Source: an uncultured Anaerolineae bacterium (GTDB lineage Bacteria; Chloroflexota; Anaerolineae; Anaerolineales; Villigracilaceae). From it: 6,092 nucleotides of DNA. The position numbers and the translations under genes were made by a program. The stretch covers positions 1-6,092 of the forward strand of contig CAIRYE010000286.1 of NCBI GenBank assembly GCA_903882765.1, written 5' to 3'. The notes beneath the pieces are model-generated. The model was not told the DNA's origin. It was given only the letters and a program-made list of their open reading frames with translations, and did not search any database. Shown here piece after piece: positions 1 to 5,098 of the stretch (the stretch's first letter is position 1; each line of letters begins with the position of its first letter).

Positions 1-2
1 CC

Positions 3-1325
3 AGCTACGCCAGCGTAGCCATTGAAAACGCGCGCTTGTATGATTCGGCGCAGGAGCAAGCGTACGCCTCAGCGGCGTTGTTGCAGGTGGCGCAGGCGGT
101 GGTGAGCCTTACCAGCCTCAGCGAGATATTGGTTACCATCTCGCGTATTTTGCCGATCTTGGTGGGGGTGGAGCGGGTGGTGATCTTCCAACGGCAAGGC
201 GAGTATCTGGTTCCGCTGGAAGAGTATGGCATACCTGAGGAGCAATACGACACTTTTTGGCGAGCGTACCAGACGGGCGAGTTCCCGCTGTTGGATGCTT
301 GTGTAAGCGATGAGAACATGGTTTTGAGCAGCGAGGCTTATTTGGGGTTTGAAAAATGGGTACACGCCGCGGTGAATGAGGAACGTACGTTTGACGACAT
401 GGTCAATAGTGAGGACCGCTTGCTGGTTGCCTTGCCGTTGATCATGAAGGGTGATGTGTACGGCGTTTTGGTGATCGAAGAAGCGATCGGCGGAAGGCGG
501 TTCCGCAGCCGGCGGTTCGAGATCTTGAACGGGGTAGCGCAGCAAATCACCTTGGCGTTGCAAAATGAGAACTACCAAATGGAAAAGACCTCGCGAGAAC
601 GCTTGGAGTTGGAAGTGAAGGTAGCGCGGCAGATACAAGAAACCTTCATCCCGAAATCGGTGACGCTGCCGCAGGGGTGGGCCTTGGCCAGCACCTGGAT
701 CACGGCTACGCAAATGGGCGGCGACCTGTATGATGTGCTGCCGCTTGGAAACGGGCGGATCGGGTTTTTTATGGCGGATGTGGCGGATAAGGGCATCCCA
801 GCGGCGTTATTTATGGCTCTTACGCGCTCCTTGCTGCACGCGGCGGTGCTGTTGTTCGATTCGCCTGCACGCGTGTTAAATTGGCTTAATTCGAAACTGT
901 ACCCCGATTGTGATCAGGGCATGTTCGTGACCGCCTTCTTTGGTATCTTGGATGAGAACAGCGGCGACTTTGTTTATACCAACGCCGGGCACAACCCGCC
1001 CATCTTTTTTCATGAAGGCAAGCCGGCCACGCTGACCCGCACTGGCATCGCGCTGGGGGTGTTGGAGGAGGCGAATTACCAGGAAAAGAGCGTGACCGTG
1101 GCACAGGGTGATAGCATCTGTTTTTATACCGACGGCGTGACGGAATCGTTTTCGCGGGGGATGGCGGCGTATGGTGAGGCGGGCCTGGTGAGGGTGTTGG
1201 AAGCGGCCTTGGGGCAAGAGCCGGAAGAGGTGCTGCGCGCTATTTTGAAGGATGTAAACAGCTTTACTGAGAACGCTCCGCTGAGCGATGATATCTCGCT
1301 GATGATCTTGAAACGAACGGATTAA
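3..1325 (+). CDS. GAF-domain SpoIIE/RsbU-type protein serine phosphatase (5' truncated by window edge)
   Basis: This is a PP2C-family (SpoIIE/RsbU class) phosphatase, expected to dephosphorylate an anti-sigma-factor antagonist or similar phosphoserine target in the cytoplasm. The frame is open to the left edge, so the 5' end is missing. The TTG at 36 is an internal Leu codon: the preceding codons read ASVAIENARLYDSA, a typical end of an upstream GAF domain plus linker. Of the 440 visible residues, about 35-190 look like a second GAF domain, followed by a helical linker (RQIQETFIPKS) and the phosphatase domain at about 235-438. Metal-binding acidic motifs are intact: MGGDLYD (D241), MADVADKG (D259), FYTDGVTE (D377) and SDDISL (D429/D430), along with YTNAGHNPP. 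The catalytic domain therefore looks active. The GAF ligand and the target protein cannot be told from sequence. A convergent minus-strand gene follows, separated by a hairpin. Confidence 0.93.
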   Translation, partial: SYASVAIENARLYDSAQEQAYASAALLQVAQAVVSLTSLSEILVTISRILPILVGVERVVIFQRQGEYLVPLEEYGIPEEQYDTFWRAYQTGEFPLLDACVSDENMVLSSEAYLGFEKWVHAAVNEERTFDDMVNSEDRLLVALPLIMKGDVYGVLVIEEAIGGRRFRSRRFEILNGVAQQITLALQNENYQMEKTSRERLELEVKVARQIQETFIPKSVTLPQGWALASTWITATQMGGDLYDVLPLGNGRIGFFMADVADKGIPAALFMALTRSLLHAAVLLFDSPARVLNWLNSKLYPDCDQGMFVTAFFGILDENSGDFVYTNAGHNPPIFFHEGKPATLTRTGIALGVLEEANYQEKSVTVAQGDSICFYTDGVTESFSRGMAAYGEAGLVRVLEAALGQEPEEVLRAILKDVNSFTENAPLSDDISLMILKRTD

Positions 1326-1336
1326 GTGACTTTTAA

Positions 1337-1370
1337 CCAAAAGAGCCTCGCAAATGCGAGGCGCTTTTGG
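1337..1370. terminator. Symmetrical intrinsic terminator between convergent genes
   Basis: CCAAAAG-A-GCCTCGC pairs with GCGAGGC-G-CTTTTGG around an AAAT loop: two perfect 7-bp stems with one A/G mismatch between them. The outer stem gives T-rich tracts on both strands, so the hairpin can serve both the phosphatase gene (plus, stop at 1325) and greA (minus, stop at 1400). Seen directly; bidirectional function is inferred. Confidence 0.8.
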
Positions 1371-1399
1371 TATTAAAGGGCGGGTTTAGTAGGGCGGAT

Positions 1400-1864
1400 T
1401 TAATCGATACTTTGAATTTTTAGGTTGATGGAACCTTCGGGGGTGGTTACGCTAACGATATCACCAGCCTTGTGGTTCATGAGGGCGCGGCCGATGGGGG
1501 ATTCGTTGGAGATCTTACTCTCTTTTACGTTGGCTTCTTGGGCGCCGACGATGTGGTATTTTTCCGGTTCTTCGCCATCTTCTTGCACGGTGACGGTAAC
1601 GCCAACGCGGACGTATTCGCTATGGGTTACCGCTTCCACGATCTGGGCATTGTTGAGAATGTAATCCAACTCTTGGATGCGGCCTTCGAGGAAAGCTTGG
1701 TCTTCTTTGGCTTTGTGGTAATCGGCGTTCTCTGAGAGATCGCCCATTTGAATGGCTTCACGCAGGCGGTTGGCAAGCGCGATACGTTCTGGGCCTTTTA
1801 GCTGGGTTACCTCTGTTCTTAGTTTTTCGGCCCCTTCAGGGGTTAAATAAATTGGTTCTGTCAC
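1400..1864 (-). CDS. greA: Transcription elongation factor GreA
   Basis: GreA binds the secondary channel of RNA polymerase and stimulates cleavage of the 3' end of backtracked transcripts, rescuing stalled complexes. The 154-residue product matches the family's usual length of about 155-160. The N-terminal coiled coil (about 1-78) carries the tip motif GDLSENADYHKAKEDQ, with the acidic residues D42 and E45 corresponding to the Mg-coordinating pair at the coiled-coil tip. The C-terminal FKBP-like globular domain (about 83-154) contains SNESPIGRALM. The start codon is GTG (1864-1862), fixed by a perfect AGGAGG at 1875-1870 five bases upstream. It lies 79 bases downstream of the dGTPase gene on the same strand and is probably the last gene of that operon. 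Confidence 0.97.
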   Translation of the reverse strand: MTEPIYLTPEGAEKLRTEVTQLKGPERIALANRLREAIQMGDLSENADYHKAKEDQAFLEGRIQELDYILNNAQIVEAVTHSEYVRVGVTVTVQEDGEEPEKYHIVGAQEANVKESKISNESPIGRALMNHKAGDIVSVTTPEGSINLKIQSID

Positions 1865-1869
1865 GGAAT

Positions 1870-1875
1870 CCTCCT
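1870..1875 (-). promoter_or_regulatory. Strong ribosome binding site deciding the GTG start of greA
   Basis: The minus strand reads AGGAGG, then ATTCC, then GTG. This full anti-16S match at ideal spacing makes the GTG at 1864 the start. No ATG competes with it. Confidence 0.85.
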
Positions 1876-1890
1876 AATAATATCAAAATC

Positions 1891-1915
1891 CGGGCTGTGA
1901 GTGGTAACGAGCCCG
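1891..1915 (-). other. Intercistronic hairpin upstream of greA
   Basis: CGGGCT (1891-1896) and AGCCCG (1910-1915) form a 6-bp GC-rich stem with a 13-base loop in the 79-base gap between the dGTPase stop and greA. On the minus strand it is followed by GATTTTG, too poor in T to be a convincing terminator. It could be a weak attenuator, an RNA-processing or stability element, or chance. Confidence 0.35.
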
Positions 1916-1943
1916 AAGAAAATTTTTGGTGAAAAAGTTTCGT

Positions 1944-3095
1944 TTAGGGCTTTAAGATGGGATCAAATAATCGCTGATGTTCGTCTATGGCAAATCGATC
2001 CGTCATGCCGGCGATGTAATCGCAAACGGTACGCTGCAACCCTTTGGCGGGGATCAGTTTTTGGAACTGAGTGGGAAGCATGGCTGGTTCCGCGACGTAC
2101 GCTTCAAAAAGATTTTTTATAATATTCTCTGCCTTCACTTGCATCCGTATCACTCGGTAGTGGCGATATAAATTTTGGAAAAGGAAATCTTTCATTTCTC
2201 GGTTTCGGCGGATCATATCATCGCTGAAACCTATAACATTGTAATTCAATTTCTGAATATCGAGGACTGATTTCGCGTTGCTTCGGCGAAGACGGTCATC
2301 GGTGGCTTCGATCATATCTGAGATGAGCAGGCCAACCAGCTGGCGGATCATTTGGTGGCGCTGCATTTCGTCCAATTCTGGGCCGGTCCATTTGAAGGTT
2401 TCGGCGAGGATCTCCCATAGGGCGATGCCGTTGAGCATTTGCGGGGTGATCATACCGCTGCGCAGGCCGTCGTCGAGATCGTGGGTGGTGTAGGCGAGCT
2501 CATCGGCAACGTTGGCGATCTGCGTTTCGAGGTTGCCGCGCAGCTGGGGGTCCAGATCGCGGGCGTCGGATACGTCGTATTCGCTTTCGTGCTTGACGAT
2601 GCCTTCGCGCACCTCCCAGCTGAGGTTGAGGCCGGGGAAGGCGGGGTAGCGCTGCTCTAACTCGGTGACAATGCGGAAGGATTGGCGGTTGTGGTCAAAG
2701 CCGCCGTGATCCTTCATGAGGCGCTGCAGGATGGTTTCGCCGGAATGGCCGAAGGGGCTGTGGCCGAGATCGTGCGCCAGGCAGATGGCCTCTACCAGAT
2801 CCTCGTTGGCGCCGAGGGCGCGCGCCAGGGTGCGGCCGATCTGGGCTACCTCGAGGGTGTGGGTGAGGCGGGTGCGGAAGTAATCGCCTTCGTAGTTGAT
2901 GAAGACCTGGGTTTTGTACTCGAGCCGGCGGAAGGCGGAAGTGTGTAGTATGCGGTCGCGGTCGCGCTGGAAGATGGTGCGGTAAGAGGGTTCTTGGTCG
3001 AGGAAGGCTCTGCCCTTGGAATTTTTGGAGCGCATTCCATAGGGGGCGAGAGCTTTGTCTTCTAATTCTTCCAGGGCTTGGCGGTCGAAGTACAT
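1944..3095 (-). CDS. dgt: Deoxyguanosinetriphosphate triphosphohydrolase-like protein (HD domain)
   Basis: This family hydrolyses dNTPs, classically dGTP to deoxyguanosine and triphosphate, and controls nucleotide pools. The 383-residue product has the full HD metal-site set: H79 (RLTHTLEV), H108-D109 (CLAHDLGHSPFGHSG) and D198 (VADELAYTTHDLDDG). The family signature FRRLEYKTQVF is at residues 55-65, and GGFDHNRQS lies just after the HD motif. The C-terminal third is helical, as in the family. The ATG at 3095 has AAAGG six bases upstream. The gene begins 14 bases after the stop of the small membrane protein and probably shares its transcript; greA follows. Substrate preference within the family (dGTP-specific or broad, often allosterically activated) cannot be read from sequence. 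The symbol dgt is used by family resemblance. Confidence 0.93.
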   Translation of the reverse strand: MYFDRQALEELEDKALAPYGMRSKNSKGRAFLDQEPSYRTIFQRDRDRILHTSAFRRLEYKTQVFINYEGDYFRTRLTHTLEVAQIGRTLARALGANEDLVEAICLAHDLGHSPFGHSGETILQRLMKDHGGFDHNRQSFRIVTELEQRYPAFPGLNLSWEVREGIVKHESEYDVSDARDLDPQLRGNLETQIANVADELAYTTHDLDDGLRSGMITPQMLNGIALWEILAETFKWTGPELDEMQRHQMIRQLVGLLISDMIEATDDRLRRSNAKSVLDIQKLNYNVIGFSDDMIRRNREMKDFLFQNLYRHYRVIRMQVKAENIIKNLFEAYVAEPAMLPTQFQKLIPAKGLQRTVCDYIAGMTDRFAIDEHQRLFDPILKP

Positions 3096-3109
3096 GGGCG
3101 GCCTTTCGG

Positions 3110-3325
3110 TTAAAGTTCTTGGCGAAGGAAGCGGATGCTAAGGGCGCAGCCCAGCACTAAGCCGAGGATGCCGCCCAACTGGCCGGTGGCCTCGTAGCCG
3201 CGCACGCCCATAAAGACGAAATCGGTGGCGTAGTTGCCGCCGTAAAGGGCGCCGATTAGCATTCCGGCGATGCCGCTGCCGAGGGTGAGGAGAACTTGCA
3301 GGGAGATGCGTTTGAAGGTGTTCAT
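3110..3325 (-). CDS. Small glycine-rich two-helix membrane protein, unknown function
   Basis: I do not recognise a named family. The 71-residue product has a short basic N-terminus (MNTFKR), a first hydrophobic helix at about 9-29 rich in Gly and Ala (GSGIAGMLIGALYGG), a polar loop at about 30-46 (YATDFVFMGVRGYEA) and a second helix at about 47-66 (GQLGGILGLVLGCALS), ending in the charged tail RFLRQEL. The repeated small-residue GxxxG-like spacing suggests helix packing or oligomerisation. The ATG at 3325 has AAAGGA eight bases upstream, and a TATAAT box lies 24 bases upstream. It is probably the first gene of an operon with the dGTPase, 14 bases away. The clean start, binding site and spacing argue for a real gene. 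No signal-peptidase site is evident. Confidence 0.7.
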   Translation of the reverse strand: MNTFKRISLQVLLTLGSGIAGMLIGALYGGNYATDFVFMGVRGYEATGQLGGILGLVLGCALSIRFLRQEL

Positions 3326-3348
3326 TGGGAAGTTCCTTTGTTGGTTTT

Positions 3349-3354
3349 ATTATA
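3349..3354 (-). promoter_or_regulatory. Putative -10 box of the small membrane protein-dgt-greA operon
   Basis: The minus strand has a perfect TATAAT at 3354-3349, which would start transcription near 3342 and leave a leader of about 17 bases containing the ribosome binding site. No recognisable -35 hexamer lies 16-18 bases upstream, where the sequence is a C-run on this strand. The call rests on the -10 match and position alone. Confidence 0.45.
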
Positions 3355-3363
3355 CGCATTTTT

Positions 3364-3389
3364 GGGGAGGGTGGGGGGAAGAGGAAGGG
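3364..3389 (+). other. G-rich tract with G-quadruplex potential
   Basis: The runs GGGG, GGG, GGGGGG and GGG are separated by 1, 1 and 8 bases on the plus strand. They sit immediately upstream of the -10 box of the minus-strand operon. Three runs are tightly spaced; the fourth loop is longer than the usual limit, so folding is possible but not assured. Confidence 0.3.
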
Positions 3390-3396
3390 CGTGCTC

Positions 3397-3421
3397 ACGC
3401 AAAGCCGCCAATAACGCAAAG
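3397..3421. repeat. Direct repeat ACGCAAAG (two copies, 17-base period)
   Basis: ACGCAAAG occurs at 3397-3404 and again at 3414-3421, between the tRNA terminator and the membrane-protein operon promoter. CGCAAAG-type short repeats recur in intergenic regions of several environmental bacterial lineages (from memory). Two copies could also be a small operator or chance. Confidence 0.4.
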
Positions 3422-3457
3422 GAAGGGCAAGGGTTGGGGGTGTTTATAGCTTTTTTG

Positions 3458-3493
3458 AAAAATAAAAACAACCTCATTTTCATGAGGTTGTTT
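3458..3493 (-). terminator. Intrinsic terminator of the tRNA-Leu gene
   Basis: A perfect 12-bp inverted repeat, AAACAACCTCAT (3466-3477) against ATGAGGTTGTTT (3482-3493), closes a four-base loop that reads GAAA on the minus strand. It is followed on the minus strand by the T-rich run TTTTTATTTTTC. The stem begins one base past the tRNA discriminator, so termination occurs almost immediately after the mature 3' end. Confidence 0.88.
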
Positions 3494-3494
3494 G

Positions 3495-3576
3495 TGGGGC
3501 GAGAGGGGGTCGAACCCTCACGACTCTCGTCGACAGATTTTAAGTCTGTTGCGTCTGCCTATTCCGCCATCGCCCC
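3495..3576 (-). tRNA. tRNA-Leu (anticodon UAA)
   Basis: The 82-base minus-strand sequence folds as a class II tRNA. It has a perfect 7-bp acceptor stem GGGGCGA/TCGCCCC, the D-arm GCGGAATAGGCAGACGC, and the anticodon stem ACAGA/TCTGT around loop CTTAAAA (anticodon UAA at 3542-3540). The long variable arm is CGAC-GAGA-GTCG, and the T-arm is GAGGG-TTCGACC-CCCTC. The discriminator is A73 (3495), as expected for leucine. CCA is not encoded (CAA follows), so it must be added by a nucleotidyltransferase. The gene decodes UUA and, by wobble, UUG. It has its own promoter and terminator. Confidence 0.97.
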
Positions 3577-3589
3577 GGCTTGCCTTTCT

Positions 3590-3617
3590 ATTTTATCCTA
3601 AGAGCCCTGTTCGTCAA
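3590..3617 (-). promoter_or_regulatory. Sigma-70-type promoter of tRNA-Leu
   Basis: The minus strand has -35 TTGACG (3617-3612), a 16-base spacer and -10 TAAAAT (3595-3590), each one mismatch from consensus. This predicts a start near 3583, about seven bases before the mature tRNA 5' end at 3576. The position and strength suit a stable-RNA gene. Confidence 0.75.
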
Positions 3618-3662
3618 GGTGATTGCCCTTGCCCTGGGTTCGAATGGGGCTGTTGGGGTTGG

Positions 3663-3962
3663 TTAGGGCACCGAAACGGTGAGAACTTGCTCGCCGGCGT
3701 CATCACAGGCGACGATCAGAACATCGTAATCGCCGGCTTCTTCTACGGTGATATCAAACTTGTTGCCGGGGGTGACGGTTTCGCCATCGGGCAGCTGGTT
3801 ATCGCCATAGGCATCGGCGCCGGAAGGGGATACCAACAGCTCGCAGTAGTTGACGGTGCCGTTGTTGGAGATGGTGATGGTGTGGGTGATGGCGTTGCAG
3901 GCGGTTAAGACCAGGCCGAGGCAAAATACCAGGGCGGTGATGCTGAATAATTTGTTTTTCAT
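3663..3962 (-). CDS. Small secreted lipoprotein, single beta-rich domain, unknown function
   Basis: The 99-residue product begins with a classic lipoprotein signal: basic MKNK, a hydrophobic stretch at 5-18, and lipobox LTAC with the lipidated cysteine at C22. It should therefore be anchored on the outer face of the membrane. The mature part (about 77 residues) reads ITISNNGTVNYCELLVSPSG, then YGDNQL, a TPG turn, and GDYDVLIVACDDAGEQVL. C40 and C86 could form a disulfide. The pattern N-x-C-x-x-x-x-SPS ... GDN-L ... PG ... G-x-YD ... C-D resembles a small beta-sandwich-like domain that I recall in extracellular proteins of Chloroflexota, often appended to larger proteins. No enzymatic residues are evident. 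The ATG at 3962 has AAAGGAG seven bases upstream. No clear terminator follows the stop at 3663; the tRNA promoter lies downstream on the same strand. Confidence 0.85.
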   Translation of the reverse strand: MKNKLFSITALVFCLGLVLTACNAITHTITISNNGTVNYCELLVSPSGADAYGDNQLPDGETVTPGNKFDITVEEAGDYDVLIVACDDAGEQVLTVSVP

Positions 3963-4096
3963 TTTACTGCTCCTTTGATGGATCGTTTTGGAAGGGACCT
4001 ATGCCAGGGATTTTGTAGCCCGGGATAGATGCCTTTGTGGTTATTGTTATCGCTTTTATCATTTGAACTAAGACAAATAGGATAATAATTGTAAGC

Positions 4097-4102
4097 ATTA
4101 TA
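4097..4102 (-). promoter_or_regulatory. Possible -10 box for the lipoprotein gene
   Basis: The minus strand reads TGTATAATG with TATAAT at 4102-4097 in the AT-rich block. No -35 match is visible at 16-18 bases. It would give an untranslated leader of about 127 bases before 3962. Low confidence, since AT-rich sequence produces such boxes by chance. Confidence 0.28.
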
Positions 4103-4349
4103 CAGTATTCATTGGGATACGGCGGCGTTTTGGGATCATTGATGCGGAAGCGAATGGTGGGAGGCTTTGGAGCTGGGTGGGCAGTGCTAAGGTTGAGCTT
4201 GGTGGGTTGAAGCGGGCTGATGGAAACACCGCTGATGGTGAGCGCAATTTATGCCCATCTACCGGTGGTTGCCGAGGGTTTGGCGCGGTTTTGCCTTTGG
4301 GAAAAGGTGCTGGGGTGCCTGCCGAGCCGGCTGAAACCGCGGTTTTTTT

Positions 4350-4530
4350 TGCGAGGTTGCGGGTGTTTGGCTATTTCAGGCGGCACGCATGTTTGCGGTT
4401 GCCTGGCGCGAGGGGGAACCGGCGCGGCAGGGTGCTGTTGGGGCACTGTGAGTTGTTGAAGATGCCTAATGCGGCGATCATCGATGGGTTGTCGAAGCGG
4501 AAAGGGGCGGCAGTACCTTTGGCGCGATGA
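4350..4530 (+). pseudogene. Probable decayed IS5-family transposase fragment
   Basis: In the plus frame ending at TGA 4528-4530, the translation contains RVFGYFRR (about 4360-4383) and then, 33 residues after the Y of YFRR, AAIIDGLSKRKG (about 4471-4506). IS5-family transposases of the IS427/IS1031 type carry VYxYFR(R/K)W and, about 33 residues later, (S)AAIIDSQSVKTTEKGG, whose Asp is the first catalytic DDE residue. The nucleotide string GCGGCGATCATCGAT followed by TCG and AAG fits the same motif with a small deletion. Residues between the motifs are not convincingly conserved, and I could not follow the match upstream or downstream. No terminal inverted repeats or target duplications were found. 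The alignment is from memory, so this remains a tentative fossil. Confidence 0.35.
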
Positions 4531-4621
4531 GCTACTCTTGCCACAGACCCTTTTCATCATCCAATGGGTTAAAGAACTGAGGTGAGTTTTGGATTTTGTG
4601 CACCTAAGGACGGCGGGCTGG

Positions 4622-4647
4622 TGTTAAAATAGGTTGAATTGTATGAT
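4622..4647 (+). promoter_or_regulatory. Putative promoter region of ridA
   Basis: TGTTAAAAT (4622-4630) is an extended -10 (TGn plus TAAAAT), and a second box, TATGAT, lies at 4642-4647. Either would start transcription a short distance before the ribosome binding site at 4662. No good -35 is visible for either, which an extended -10 can tolerate. Confidence 0.35.
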
Positions 4648-4671
4648 ACTTCCGCATGGATGGAGATAATT

Positions 4672-5058
4672 ATGCCGCGACTTAATGTGAACAGCAACGA
4701 CGCCCCCAAGGCGATTGGCCCTTACTCGCAGGCCGTTTGGGCGGGGGATCTGCTTTATTGTTCGGGCCAGACCCCGATAGACCCGGCTACCGGCGCGTTG
4801 GTGGCGGGGGAGATAGCTGAACAAACCCGGCAGGCTTTTAGGAACCTGCGAACGGTGGTGGAGGCGGCTGGGTTAGGGATGGATGATGTGATGAAGGTGA
4901 ATGTTTATTTGACCAGTATGAGCAATTTCGCTGGGATGAATCAGGTTTATTTGGAACAATTTTCGGCGCCTTACCCGGCACGCACGACGGTGGCGGTGGC
5001 TGGGCTGCCGATGAACGCGCTGGTTGAGATCGAACTGATCGCTAAGAAAAGAAGCTAA
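4672..5058 (+). CDS. ridA: RidA-family reactive imine/enamine deaminase
   Basis: RidA (YjgF/YER057c/UK114 family) hydrolyses reactive 2-aminoacrylate and related enamines/imines made by PLP enzymes to keto acids plus ammonia. It acts as a cytoplasmic homotrimer. From the ATG at 4672 the product is 128 residues, the normal length. Hallmarks are AIGPYSQAV (residues 14-22), LYCSGQTPIDPATG (28-41), VEAAGLGMDDVMKVNVYL (63-80) and PARTTVAVAGLPMNALVEIE (102-121), with R104 and E119 at the positions of the E. coli RidA active-site Arg105 and Glu120. GGAG at 4662-4665 lies six bases before this ATG. A TTG 33 bases upstream is in frame but would add a non-family extension and lacks a binding site. The membrane-protein gene follows after 40 bases, probably in the same operon. 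Confidence 0.95.
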   Translation: MPRLNVNSNDAPKAIGPYSQAVWAGDLLYCSGQTPIDPATGALVAGEIAEQTRQAFRNLRTVVEAAGLGMDDVMKVNVYLTSMSNFAGMNQVYLEQFSAPYPARTTVAVAGLPMNALVEIELIAKKRS

Positions 5059-5098
5059 CCAAAATCGCTCGCCCATTCGGTAAAGGAGAAAAGATCGT

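Larger units (their letters stand above)
3963..4671. other. Roughly 0.7 kb stretch without an intact gene
   Basis: It falls into two parts. Positions 4041-4111 are markedly AT-rich and hold TATAAT-like boxes, probably the promoter region of the minus-strand lipoprotein. Positions 4111-4600 are GC-rich, with open frames on both strands that lack ribosome binding sites or family signatures. The plus frame at 4081-4530 is open for 149 codons without a good start and ends in a segment resembling an IS5-type transposase. A 12-base palindrome AAACCGCGGTTT (4334-4345) runs into eight Ts. An 8-base direct repeat GCTGATGG lies at 4216-4223 and 4231-4238. The last 50 bases form the ridA promoter and leader. 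Confidence 0.6.

Noticed and set aside
36..38. TTG at 36 as the start of the phosphatase gene
   Set aside because: The frame continues upstream to the window edge with typical GAF-end residues (ASVAIENA), so the TTG is an internal Leu.
1877..1885. Extended -10 (TGATATTAT, minus strand) as a private greA promoter
   Set aside because: It would start transcription at about 1870, inside the AGGAGG ribosome binding site, and no -35 is present.
3495..3576. tRNA-Leu as an integration site for a mobile element
   Set aside because: No integrase gene, no second copy of the tRNA 3' end, and only ordinary housekeeping genes lie on the side the 3' end faces.
4334..4350. Palindrome AAACCGCGGTTT followed by T8 as a terminator
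   Set aside because: The palindrome has no loop. Any hairpin would keep only a four-base A/T-rich stem, and no gene ends just upstream.
4220..4459. 79-codon plus-strand frame starting METPLMVSAIY
   Set aside because: It has no binding site, and it overlaps the other frame. The Cys/Gly-rich C-terminus looks random. A weak resemblance to an IS5 N-terminus (LWEKVLGCLPS) is too short to use.
4177..4530. 117-codon plus-strand open frame starting at GTG
   Set aside because: There is no ribosome binding site, the N-terminal half is Gly/Ala/Arg-rich with no family features, and the frame stays open upstream without a start. Only its end has a transposase-like signature, so it is treated as a fossil, not an intact gene.
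4249..4560. 103-codon minus-strand open frame in the same region
   Set aside because: The translation is rich in Pro, Arg and Gln with no hydrophobic core, as expected from antisense reading of GC-rich sequence, and no binding site precedes it.
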